10,347 bases of DNA from an uncultured Bacilli bacterium (GTDB lineage: Bacteria; Bacillota_I; Bacilli_A; RF39; UBA660), in assembly GCA_944363685.1 (NCBI GenBank), contig CALVUV010000038.1:1-10347 (forward strand), read 5' to 3'. Position numbers and translations under genes: made by a program. Shown piece after piece: positions 1-6,614 of the stretch; the stretch's first letter is position 1; every line of letters begins with the position of its first letter. Below the pieces are notes generated by a model. The model was given only the letters and a program-made list of their open reading frames with translations, was not told the DNA's origin and ran no database searches.

Positions 1-41
1 CCTATTATAATTATCTCTTTTCTTTTATTTTTCTCTTTCAT
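1..41 (-). CDS. Start of a minus-strand gene cut by the window edge (13 codons)
   Basis: An ATG at 41-39 is preceded by a good ribosome binding site (AGGGAGAA on the minus strand, about eight bases upstream). It opens a frame that runs off the window: Met-Lys-Glu-Lys-Asn-Lys-Arg-Lys-Glu followed by a run of Ile. A strongly basic start followed by isoleucines would fit a protein whose first membrane helix comes next, but too little is visible to name it. It lies downstream of the two pilin-type genes in the same direction and is separated from them by two hairpins, so it probably has its own transcription start; a TATAAT at 100-95 is a candidate. Confidence 0.5.
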   Translation of the reverse strand, partial: MKEKNKRKEIIII

Positions 42-94
42 AATAAATAATTCTCCCTTACTACTTATTCTTATCTAAATTATCTATATTCTGA

Positions 95-100
95 CATTAT
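95..100 (-). promoter_or_regulatory. Candidate -10 box for the truncated gene at 41
   Basis: On the minus strand TATAAT follows directly on the T-run of the hairpin at 101-134 and lies about 55 bases upstream of the ATG at 41. No convincing -35 hexamer is seen 16 to 18 bases further up, so the call rests on the -10 match and position alone. Confidence 0.25.
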
Positions 101-134
101 AAAAAGAATAGAACACACCTATTCTATTCTTTTT
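101..134 (-). terminator. Perfect 13-bp inverted repeat, probable terminator
   Basis: The arms 101-113 and 122-134 are perfect reverse complements (AAAAAGAATAGAA and TTCTATTCTTTTT) around an 8-base loop. On the minus strand the 3' arm ends in five T, as in a rho-independent terminator. The A-run at the other end means it could also work on the plus strand. It probably ends transcripts of the pilin-type genes upstream. The stem is poor in G and C, so its strength is uncertain. Confidence 0.55.
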
Positions 135-147
135 ACACTATGAAAGA

Positions 148-164
148 AAGTAATTTTATTACTT
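148..164 (-). terminator. Short hairpin upstream of the main terminator
   Basis: Seven-base arms at 148-154 and 158-164 (AAGTAAT and ATTACTT on the minus strand) enclose a 3-base loop and are followed by TCTTTC. It overlaps the stop codon of the 19-codon ORF at 163-222 and sits 13 bases before the longer hairpin at 101-134. It may be a weak first terminator or an RNA 3'-end structure; the stem has only two G-C pairs. Confidence 0.3.
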
Positions 165-222
165 AGGTTGTGGTTAAATAGCCCCCCCCCCAGGTAACAT
201 ATTGTAAACAAACTCTATTCAT
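163..222 (-). other. 19-codon ORF containing a G10 run, coding status unclear
   Basis: An ATG at 222-220 is followed by 18 sense codons and TAA at 165-163. It has an AGAAGG-type ribosome binding site, with AGGT placed seven bases before the ATG exactly as in the two pilin genes upstream. The peptide begins Met-Asn-Arg, as the nearer pilin does, but the next residues are unrelated and no hydrophobic pilin helix follows. The G10 run encodes Trp-Gly-Gly-Gly. With nine G the frame stops three codons sooner; with eleven it reads to 34 residues. No tract length joins it to a long gene. It may be a decayed third pilin start, a leader peptide, or chance. Confidence 0.2.
182..191. repeat. Homopolymer of ten C (plus strand) / ten G (minus strand)
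   Basis: Ten consecutive C, flanked by G and A. In this AT-rich sequence no other comparable G or C run is seen, and runs of this length are prone to slipped-strand length change. It lies 113 bases downstream of the second pilin gene's stop codon and inside the 19-codon ORF at 163-222. An assembly or sequencing length error is also possible. Confidence 0.9.
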
Positions 223-304
223 ATTTTCTACCTTCTTTCTATATATGTATATATTATCATATAGTCTTATAATTGTATAGTATTATTTAATCATTATTTA
301 TAAA

Positions 305-1495
305 TTAACAACTGAAATAGAAAGTTTGTGATAAAGTGTTCTGACAATTACCTACTACATCACATATGGTATGCTCAAAAGCAATCCAATCTGTGTATCT
401 TGTTGCCAATAAATCTGAAGCAGTATTTGCACCATTATAATTTGCTGTAGGAGAGACTATTCTACCACTTGTTTTATCCCATGCTGTAACGTTTCTTATT
501 CCTAGTCCTGAACCACCATCTCCAAAAACTAATGTAACATATGCTTTTTTACCACTATTAGTAGGATCTCCTTCAATACTAGCACAATGACCTTTTATTT
601 CAATATAGTTTGGTGGTGTTCTATCTATCTTTACACTTTGATTAGGACAAGTTGTTTCATTTCCTACTTTATCCCTTACTACTCCAGGTGTTTCTGTTGT
701 GGAATTTATTTCTGCATCATATGTCTTTGTTACTGTTAAGGTATCATCTGCACAGCCACTTTCATCATCACTGCATGTTCCTGTTAGTGTTACAGCATTT
801 TTTGTCCATCCTCCACCACCACTACTTTTACATTTTGGTCCCGTCTTATCTACATAGACATTTACTGGACAATTTCTTTTATTTCCTTTTCCATCTACTA
901 CTGTTATGTATCCTACTTTTGTTGTTTTATCAAATACTTTTGTTACACTCTCACAACCATTTCTATCTGTACATGTCATTGTTATTTCTCTATTTTCTTT
1001 TGTCCACTCTGTACTTGCTCCTATCGCTTCTCCACATTCTGGTGGTGTAGTATCACTTAAATCAACTACAGTACACTCATCATCATTTTCTATTCCAATA
1101 TGCTCATATACCTTATTACCACTCTTATCAACACATGTCATATTATAATCATAGCTTTCTCTTCCTTTTTCATCTTTTGTATATCTTACTTTAGTATCTA
1201 CACTACAATCATAATTTTCATCATCAAATGGTTTTAATAATCCTGAATTTATTAAATCTTCATAAGTTATATCTATACAACCTTGCCATTTACTTGACCC
1301 TATATCTGTTATATCTTCCCCTTCTTTATTAACATATATCTTAGCTGCTTCCTCTATACTATCCCCATAATATTCATAAGGCTTATTTTCATTATTCTCT
1401 TGTAAAGCCGTTATCGCTGGCATTACTAATAATAATATTAATGCCATTATTACTATAGTTGCTAATAATTCTATTAATGTAAATCCTCTGTTCAT
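305..1495 (-). CDS. Pilin-type surface protein with Cys-rich Ig-like modules, copy A (downstream copy)
   Basis: This 396-aa protein opens with a class III prepilin signal: Met-Asn-Arg-Gly before Phe-Thr-Leu-Ile-Glu (predicted cleavage Gly4/Phe5, Glu at mature position 5), then a hydrophobic helix to about residue 27. A four-cysteine head follows, then three Ig-like modules starting near residues 148, 216 and 291, each introduced by an Asp-x-Thr-x-Pro linker and carrying four cysteines (16 in all). Known prepilins are processed by prepilin peptidase and displayed outside the cell; an adhesive or structural role is inferred. The ATG at 1495 is chosen because AAAGGTG lies just upstream; the GTG three codons earlier is part of that site. 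It follows copy B by 15 bp, so the two are co-transcribed. Residues 1-295 are almost identical to copy B and the last ~100 diverge. No secretion or assembly genes are in the window. Confidence 0.85.
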   Translation of the reverse strand: MNRGFTLIELLATIVIMALILLLVMPAITALQENNENKPYEYYGDSIEEAAKIYVNKEGEDITDIGSSKWQGCIDITYEDLINSGLLKPFDDENYDCSVDTKVRYTKDEKGRESYDYNMTCVDKSGNKVYEHIGIENDDECTVVDLSDTTPPECGEAIGASTEWTKENREITMTCTDRNGCESVTKVFDKTTKVGYITVVDGKGNKRNCPVNVYVDKTGPKCKSSGGGGWTKNAVTLTGTCSDDESGCADDTLTVTKTYDAEINSTTETPGVVRDKVGNETTCPNQSVKIDRTPPNYIEIKGHCASIEGDPTNSGKKAYVTLVFGDGGSGLGIRNVTAWDKTSGRIVSPTANYNGANTASDLLATRYTDWIAFEHTICDVVGNCQNTLSQTFYFSC

Positions 1496-1506
1496 TAGTA
1501 TCACCT
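611..1506 (-). repeat. Direct repeat, copy A of the pilin constant region
   Basis: This 896-bp stretch matches 1808-2703 at a fixed offset of 1197 bp. By direct comparison 915-1483 is identical to 2112-2680 (569 bp). Between 611 and 914 there are about 14 differences, all but one silent, and three more lie in the first codons (1484, 1488, 1490). Identity extends upstream only to the ribosome binding site and fades at the 3' end where the variable region begins. Confidence 0.95.
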
Positions 1507-1510
1507 TTTA

Positions 1511-2692
1511 TTATGGACAAGATACATGATTAAACCTTTCATATCTAATATGACTACAATTATTAACCATATCACAGATTGTTTGGTCAAAACCTACCCA
1601 ACTATAATGAGATGCAAGATTATCAGCACTTTCAGGAGCACCATTAAAATTATGATCTCCTTGATTAATAGGCCCTGTTACCTGATCCCATGAAGTTATC
1701 TGTCTAAGTCCAAGTCCTGATCCATAGTCACTATATGGAATTACAACATAGGCTTTTAATCCTATACCATAAGGATCACCACAAGTTGAATATATAGTTC
1801 CATATGCAGGAGGAGTTCTATCTATCTTTACACTTTGATTAGGGCAAGTTGTTTCATTTCCTACTTTATCTCTTACTACTCCTGGTGTTTCTGTTGTGGA
1901 ATTTATTTCTGCATCATATGTCTTTGTTACTGTTAAAGTATCATCTGCACAGCCACTTTCATCATCACTACAGGTTCCTGTTAAGGTTACAGCATCTTTT
2001 GTCCATCCTCCACCACCACTACTTTTACATTTTGGTCCCGTCTTATCTACATAAACATTTACTGGACAATTTCTTTTATTTCCTTTTCCATCTACTACTG
2101 TTATGTATCCAACTTTTGTTGTTTTATCAAATACTTTTGTTACACTCTCACAACCATTTCTATCTGTACATGTCATTGTTATTTCTCTATTTTCTTTTGT
2201 CCACTCTGTACTTGCTCCTATCGCTTCTCCACATTCTGGTGGTGTAGTATCACTTAAATCAACTACAGTACACTCATCATCATTTTCTATTCCAATATGC
2301 TCATATACCTTATTACCACTCTTATCAACACATGTCATATTATAATCATAGCTTTCTCTTCCTTTTTCATCTTTTGTATATCTTACTTTAGTATCTACAC
2401 TACAATCATAATTTTCATCATCAAATGGTTTTAATAATCCTGAATTTATTAAATCTTCATAAGTTATATCTATACAACCTTGCCATTTACTTGACCCTAT
2501 ATCTGTTATATCTTCCCCTTCTTTATTAACATATATCTTAGCTGCTTCCTCTATACTATCCCCATAATATTCATAAGGCTTATTTTCATTATTCTCTTGT
2601 AAAGCCGTTATCGCTGGCATTACTAATAATAATATTAATGCCATTATTACTATAGTTGCTAATAATTCTATTAATGTAAACCCTTTATTCAT
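1511..2692 (-). CDS. Pilin-type surface protein with Cys-rich Ig-like modules, copy B (upstream copy)
   Basis: This 393-aa protein has the same architecture as copy A: prepilin signal (Met-Asn-Lys-Gly, then Phe-Thr-Leu-Ile-Glu), hydrophobic helix, four-cysteine head, and three four-cysteine Ig-like modules joined by Asp-x-Thr-x-Pro linkers. Up to residue 295 only residues 3 (Lys for Arg) and 233 (Asp for Asn) differ from copy A. After the third linker the final module differs at most positions but keeps a skeleton shared with copy A: Gly-Asp-Pro, Lys-Ala-Tyr-Val, Gly-Ser-Gly-Leu-Gly, Trp-Asp, Thr-Ile-Cys-Asp, Asn-Cys and a terminal Cys. The ATG at 2692 is preferred over the GTG at 2701 because AGGTG at its 5' side is the ribosome binding site. 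It is first in a two-gene operon behind an extended -10 promoter. Function in attachment or surface variation is inferred, not shown. Confidence 0.85.
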   Translation of the reverse strand: MNKGFTLIELLATIVIMALILLLVMPAITALQENNENKPYEYYGDSIEEAAKIYVNKEGEDITDIGSSKWQGCIDITYEDLINSGLLKPFDDENYDCSVDTKVRYTKDEKGRESYDYNMTCVDKSGNKVYEHIGIENDDECTVVDLSDTTPPECGEAIGASTEWTKENREITMTCTDRNGCESVTKVFDKTTKVGYITVVDGKGNKRNCPVNVYVDKTGPKCKSSGGGGWTKDAVTLTGTCSDDESGCADDTLTVTKTYDAEINSTTETPGVVRDKVGNETTCPNQSVKIDRTPPAYGTIYSTCGDPYGIGLKAYVVIPYSDYGSGLGLRQITSWDQVTGPINQGDHNFNGAPESADNLASHYSWVGFDQTICDMVNNCSHIRYERFNHVSCP

Positions 2693-2703
2693 TAGTATCA
2701 CCT
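1808..2703 (-). repeat. Direct repeat, copy B of the pilin constant region
   Basis: Partner of 611-1506 at an offset of 1197 bp, with a 569-bp perfectly identical core at 2112-2680. Recombination between the two copies would remove exactly 1197 bp and leave one complete pilin gene carrying the copy A tip. Confidence 0.95.
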
Positions 2704-2716
2704 ATTCTCATTATAG

Positions 2717-2727
2717 ATTATAACATA
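2717..2727 (-). promoter_or_regulatory. Extended -10 promoter of the pilin pair
   Basis: On the minus strand TATG-T-TATAAT matches the extended -10 pattern TRTGnTATAAT. It sits about 25 bases before the ATG at 2692 and just after the terminator of the preceding operon. There is no good -35 hexamer, which extended -10 promoters can do without. A second TATAAT at 2715-2710 is less well placed. Confidence 0.5.
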
Positions 2728-2751
2728 GAAAAAGAACTATTAAAAGCTCTT
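2728..2751 (-). terminator. Terminator of the deacetylase-yqeG-yqeH-nfo operon
   Basis: On the minus strand AAGAGC (2751-2746) pairs with GTTCTT (2737-2732), one pair being G-U, around an 8-base loop, and four to five T follow. It starts nine bases after the nfo stop codon, where an operon terminator is expected. The stem is short, so read-through into the pilin genes is possible. Confidence 0.5.
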
Positions 2752-2759
2752 ATTATTAA

Positions 2760-3614
2760 CTAGTGTAAATTGGAATTTTCTCTTATTAATTCTATTTCTT
2801 CTTTATATGGTGCTATTCCATCTATATAAGGGGTTTCTAATATTTTAGGAATATTCTCAAGTTTTTTATTATTTATTATTTTTATTAAAGTTTCTAATCC
2901 TATAGTACCTTTACCTATATTTTCATGTCTATCTTTATGAGAATTAATTATATTTTTGCTATCATTTATATGAATACATTTAATCTTATCTAATCCTATA
3001 ATATTATCAAACTCATCTAAGACATCATCAAACTTAGTTAAGTCATAACCAGCATCATTTAAATGACATGTATCTAAACAAATACCTAATCTATCTTTAT
3101 ATTTAACACCATCTATAATAGATTTTAATTCATTAAAGTTTCTTCCTATCTCACTACCTTTTCCTGCCATAGTTTCAAGTAATATTTGGACATTGGTATT
3201 ATCATTTTCTAAAACTTTATTTAAAGCTTTTACAATACTATTAATACCTACATCTACACCATTACCTACATGAGAACCTGGATGAAGTACTAAATATTTA
3301 AAACCAAAAGTGTCAACTCTTTTTAATTCTTCAGATAAAAATCTACATGAAAAGTTAAATTTATCTTCATCTATATTAGCAAGATTAATAATATAAGGGG
3401 CATGAACAATAATATCATCTTTAGATATATTATTATCTTCCATTAATTTATAAGCTTTAGCGACATTATCTAAATCAATACTACTTCTAATAGTATTCTG
3501 AGGCGCTCCTGTATAAAACATAAAAGTATTCGCTTTATAACTTAATGCTTCTTTTACACTACCTAATAGTCCACTATCTTTTTTATATCCTACATGAGAA
3601 CCAATTATTAACAT
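2760..3614 (-). CDS. nfo: Endonuclease IV (AP endonuclease, DNA base excision repair)
   Basis: This 284-aa protein is the usual full length for Nfo. The family cuts DNA 5' to abasic sites and removes 3' blocking groups with a three-zinc centre. All nine ligands known from E. coli Nfo can be placed: His71, His111 (in LHPGSH), Glu147 (in LLETMAGKG), Asp181 and His184 (in CLDTCHLNDAGYD), His215 (in HINDSK), Asp228 and His230 (in KDRHENIG) and Glu260 (in LETP). The N-terminal GSHVG and the YTGAPQNT motif are also typical. The ATG at 3614 has AGAAGGA upstream, lying across the end of yqeH, whose stop is 13 bp away, so translation is probably coupled. It is last in the operon, followed by a terminator. 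The window shows no other DNA-repair gene. Confidence 0.97.
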   Translation of the reverse strand: MLIIGSHVGYKKDSGLLGSVKEALSYKANTFMFYTGAPQNTIRSSIDLDNVAKAYKLMEDNNISKDDIIVHAPYIINLANIDEDKFNFSCRFLSEELKRVDTFGFKYLVLHPGSHVGNGVDVGINSIVKALNKVLENDNTNVQILLETMAGKGSEIGRNFNELKSIIDGVKYKDRLGICLDTCHLNDAGYDLTKFDDVLDEFDNIIGLDKIKCIHINDSKNIINSHKDRHENIGKGTIGLETLIKIINNKKLENIPKILETPYIDGIAPYKEEIELIRENSNLH

Positions 3615-3627
3615 AAAATTCCTTCTT

Positions 3628-4632
3628 TCAAATCAAATTATCTCTAACATAAGTACTAACTTTAGAATCTAAATAAATATCTATAGTACCTTTATTAACT
3701 ATTTTTATAAAACCTAAACCATTAATACATATATCTTTATTAAATCCAATATCATAACTTCTTTTTTGTAAATCTTTTAAATTATCATGTCTATTAGAAA
3801 TTCTCCTAATCTTTAAATCATTAGACATATAAAAAGTAAGACTATTTCTTTCTCCTTCTATATAATCTACTCTTAAAATATCTTCAACAATAATAGATTG
3901 TCCTTTTCTTACTTGAAAAGTCTTAGGTTTAATCTCTTTTCTAGGACTAATTTTCTTAAACTCATCTTCATTAATATAATTAACAAGACTCTCACTATCA
4001 ACAAGACCAGGAGTATCTATTAATGTTAAATATTCATTAATATCTATTTTAACTGTACTTAATGTAGTAGATGGAAGTGGTGACATAGTAAGTTCTCTAT
4101 CACTAGTAGAATAATTTTTTAATAGTTTATTTATTAAAGTACTCTTACCTGCATTAGTATGTCCTACTACATATACATTATTAGTAGTTTGATATAATTT
4201 AATTTGTTTAAGTAAATAATCTATATTATAGTTTTTTTCACTACTTATAACAATAACTTTATCAAAAGGATTATCTAAATTAGAAAAATATTCTATTATC
4301 TTTTCTTCTTTAACTGATTTAGGTAATACATCTTTTTTGTTTAAGACAAGTATCATCTTATTAGGAATAAGTTCTCTAATCTTTGTAATATCTTCTTCTA
4401 AGTTTAATAAATCTGCAATATATAAGACTAAATCTTTAGTTTCTCCTATTCCTTTAATAATCTCTAAATACTCATCATTACTTTTAGTAACAGTTTGATA
4501 TTCTCCATAATTTTTTATTCTAAAGCATCTTTGACATAAGTCATTATCTAAGCTTGTAGTATATCCCTCTCCTAAAACATTCTCGTCTTGTAATTTAACT
4601 CCACATCCAAGACAATATTTTTCACTATTCAT
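3628..4632 (-). CDS. yqeH: Circularly permuted GTPase YqeH, 30S ribosome assembly
   Basis: This 334-aa protein carries an N-terminal zinc finger (Cys7, Cys10, Cys33, Cys36) and a GTPase domain with its motifs in permuted order: G4 NKKD at 98-101, G5 near SSEK at 130-133, G1 GHTNAGKS at 157-164, G2 Thr near 189, G3 DTPG at 206-209. That order is diagnostic of the YqeH/YlqF/YjeQ type, and the zinc finger together with the C-terminal NGLGF region identifies YqeH. In Bacillus subtilis YqeH is needed for small-subunit maturation. It is somewhat shorter than the Bacillus protein (about 366 aa). The ATG overlaps the yqeG stop by 8 nt (ATGAATAG), with AAAGGA upstream, so the two are translationally coupled. 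yqeG-yqeH adjacency is common in Firmicutes. Confidence 0.96.
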   Translation of the reverse strand: MNSEKYCLGCGVKLQDENVLGEGYTTSLDNDLCQRCFRIKNYGEYQTVTKSNDEYLEIIKGIGETKDLVLYIADLLNLEEDITKIRELIPNKMILVLNKKDVLPKSVKEEKIIEYFSNLDNPFDKVIVISSEKNYNIDYLLKQIKLYQTTNNVYVVGHTNAGKSTLINKLLKNYSTSDRELTMSPLPSTTLSTVKIDINEYLTLIDTPGLVDSESLVNYINEDEFKKISPRKEIKPKTFQVRKGQSIIVEDILRVDYIEGERNSLTFYMSNDLKIRRISNRHDNLKDLQKRSYDIGFNKDICINGLGFIKIVNKGTIDIYLDSKVSTYVRDNLI

Positions 4633-5140
4633 AATATTTTCCTTTCTTAAACTTATTAAGTTTATTATATCTAGACATTATTTTATTTTCAAAAAATCTA
4701 TTAACATTAGTAATCTTTAAATCTTTAATGGCAATAGGATCTACAAATATTTTAGTAATTTTTCCTTTATAACCATATCCCATATCTGTAATAAATTGGT
4801 CTCCAATAATGGCAATAGATTTACTTGATAGATTATACTTTTCTTTTATTTTCTTTAATGTTCTAATACTAGGTTTTAAAGAAAAAGAATAACCATCTAT
4901 ATTTAGTTTATTTAAAAATATTTTAACACGTTTTTTAGGACTATTAGATACTATAAGTACTATAAAATCTTTTTTTAAGTTAGTAATTAATTTTAAAGTT
5001 TTTTTATCTACTTCTAAACTATCTATCTTAGTTAAAGTATTATCTAAATCAAATATTAAGCATTTAATACCTTTATCTTTTAGTTTTTTATAATTAACAT
5101 CAAAAATATTCTTTTTATAAATATCTGGTAAATATTTCAT
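4625..5140 (-). CDS. yqeG: YqeG-family HAD phosphatase
   Basis: This 171-aa protein matches the usual YqeG length. HAD motifs are intact: nucleophile region FDLDNT (Asp31, Asp33), motif II Ser65 in VSNS, motif III Lys89 in SLKPS, motif IV GDQFITD (Asp114, Asp119). The family belongs to HAD subclass IIIA and is related to phosphatidylglycerophosphate phosphatases; the physiological substrate cannot be told from sequence. The small insertion between motifs and the basic C terminus are typical. The ATG at 5140 has a strong AAGGAG site seven bases upstream. It lies 45 bp after the deacetylase stop and overlaps yqeH by 8 nt. Conserved pairing with yqeH suggests a link to ribosome assembly or membrane-lipid metabolism, but this is inference. 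Confidence 0.93.
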   Translation of the reverse strand: MKYLPDIYKKNIFDVNYKKLKDKGIKCLIFDLDNTLTKIDSLEVDKKTLKLITNLKKDFIVLIVSNSPKKRVKIFLNKLNIDGYSFSLKPSIRTLKKIKEKYNLSSKSIAIIGDQFITDMGYGYKGKITKIFVDPIAIKDLKITNVNRFFENKIMSRYNKLNKFKKGKYYE

Positions 5141-5159
5141 AGTTTTACTCCTTTATATT

Positions 5160-5165
5160 AGTATA
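5160..5165 (-). promoter_or_regulatory. Possible internal -10 box before yqeG
   Basis: TATACT on the minus strand lies about 20 bases before the yqeG start, in the 45-bp gap after the deacetylase gene. No clear -35 accompanies it. It could give yqeG-yqeH-nfo expression independent of the deacetylase, since no convincing terminator is seen in the gap. Confidence 0.25.
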
Positions 5166-5185
5166 TAACATTTTAAAAGATTAAT

Positions 5186-6595
5186 CTAGTTATTTACTCT
5201 TTGCATTAAAGGCATAGTATTAATATCTATACTTTTAAAAGTATAACCATTACTCTTAGCATAGTCAATAATCATAGGAAGTGCCTCTACTGTTTTGTTT
5301 TTAGTATCATGCATTAAAATAACATTGTATTTATCATGAGATATACTACTTATAGTATTATTATATATATCATCTTTAGAGGTATTATAAATAGCATCTG
5401 TACTATCTACATTCCAATCATAATATTGATAGCCTTTATTAATAACATCTTTAGTTAAAGTGCTCATAATACCTTCACTATATTTTTTAGAAATAGTATT
5501 ACTAGATCCACCTGGAAATCTAAGTAATTTAGTATCAATACCTGTAAGATTATAAATTCTACTATGTACCTGTTCTAAGTCATTATAATAATTATCTAAA
5601 GATGTATAAATAATATCATATCTATGAGATGCAGTATGAATACCAATAGAGTGTCCTTCATTAACAATTCTTTTAACTAAAGAGTCAGTTCCATTACTAG
5701 TTATAAAGAAGGTTGCTTTAACATTTTTCTCTTTTAAGATATCTAATATTTTATCAGTAGTACCATCTCTTGGACCATCATCAAAAGTAAGATATATGGT
5801 ATTAGGGGTTAAACTTTCTCTTACTTTTATATTTCTTGTAATAGTACTTTTATTATTACTTTTATCTTTAACTTTATATTTTACTTGATAATCTCCAACT
5901 TTAGTAGTATCAATCATATTAGTAATATTTATATTATTAGTTAAATCTTTATCACAATTATCTACTACTGTAACTCCTTCTTCAGTATAAGTACCGTTTA
6001 GAGGAACAAAAACTGTTTTATCACCATTTAAAGTAATAGTTGGGCTTTTTATATCACCTTTTCTTATATATCTTACAACTTCTTTTTCATTACCACTACT
6101 ATCTTTAACACTATAAACTATTTTATCATCATATTTTTTTATTTTTACTGAGTCTGTTATATCTTTATCTACATTATCATATGCTTTATAGCCTAACTCT
6201 TTATATTTACTATTAGGACAATAATATTCTTCAGTATTACCTTTTAATATTATTTTAGGTTTTTCTATATCTTTAACTATAATATTTTGTTTAATATGAT
6301 AAGTAAATATATTATCTTTGTAGGTGTAATTAACTTCATTAATTAAAGATTTGCTCGTATCTATTTTATTAACGGGTCTAATTATAGATTTATTAAATAG
6401 TAGTTGCTCTACTGTTATTCCTTTATTATTATAGGATGAGTTAATGTTTATTACTTTATTAAGAGAATCATTAAGTCTAACTTTTGGAACAACTAAAAAA
6501 AGAAAAATGAAAAGGCAAAGTACTAAAGTAACAATAGTATTTATAAATATATCGCTTTTAGGAATTCTTCTTCCTTTAATTTTTCTTTTAAACAT
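5186..6595 (-). CDS. Membrane-anchored polysaccharide deacetylase with two Ig-like domains (PgdA-like)
   Basis: This 469-aa protein has a short basic N terminus, one membrane helix at about 16-37, an extracytoplasmic linker, two DUF5011-type Ig-like domains (about 111-178 and 183-259), and a C-terminal NodB domain. NodB motifs are complete: TFDDGP at 270-275 (catalytic base and metal Asp), HTASH at 320-324 (metal His), RFPGG at 359-363, DWNVDS at 393-398 and LMHD at 427-430. This implies a metal-dependent deacetylase acting outside the membrane, most likely on peptidoglycan N-acetylglucosamine, which can give lysozyme resistance; other cell-wall glycans remain possible. The ATG at 6595 is chosen because AGGAG lies eight bases upstream and a promoter sits at 6615-6643; the in-frame ATG at 6661 lies upstream of that promoter. 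First gene of the yqeG-yqeH-nfo operon. Confidence 0.9.
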   Translation of the reverse strand: MFKRKIKGRRIPKSDIFINTIVTLVLCLFIFLFLVVPKVRLNDSLNKVININSSYNNKGITVEQLLFNKSIIRPVNKIDTSKSLINEVNYTYKDNIFTYHIKQNIIVKDIEKPKIILKGNTEEYYCPNSKYKELGYKAYDNVDKDITDSVKIKKYDDKIVYSVKDSSGNEKEVVRYIRKGDIKSPTITLNGDKTVFVPLNGTYTEEGVTVVDNCDKDLTNNINITNMIDTTKVGDYQVKYKVKDKSNNKSTITRNIKVRESLTPNTIYLTFDDGPRDGTTDKILDILKEKNVKATFFITSNGTDSLVKRIVNEGHSIGIHTASHRYDIIYTSLDNYYNDLEQVHSRIYNLTGIDTKLLRFPGGSSNTISKKYSEGIMSTLTKDVINKGYQYYDWNVDSTDAIYNTSKDDIYNNTISSISHDKYNVILMHDTKNKTVEALPMIIDYAKSNGYTFKSIDINTMPLMQRVNN

Positions 6596-6614
6596 TTTAA
6601 CATCTCCTAATATT

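Noticed and set aside
652..2345. Plus-strand open frames opposite both pilin genes (for example 652-1050, 906-1148, 1849-2247, 2103-2345)
   Set aside because: They come in matching pairs because the DNA is duplicated, are made of Leu/His/Phe/Ser-rich sequence with no ribosome binding site, and lie opposite well-supported genes.
305..2692. Diversity-generating retroelement acting on the pilin C termini
   Set aside because: No reverse transcriptase, template repeat or adenine-biased substitution pattern is visible; the divergence includes insertions and deletions and silent changes.
611..2703. Insertion sequence or transposon as the cause of the long direct repeat
   Set aside because: The repeat lies wholly within coding sequence, has no terminal inverted repeats or transposase, and matches a gene duplication.
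3628..3630. Use of TGA as tryptophan (Mycoplasma-type code)
   Set aside because: TGA ends yqeH at the expected place, and tryptophan is written TGG in the pilin and deacetylase genes, so the standard bacterial code applies.
5178..5187. AGATTAATCT palindrome at the deacetylase stop codon as a terminator
   Set aside because: Once a minimal loop is allowed only about three base pairs remain, too few to terminate, and the downstream genes look co-transcribed.
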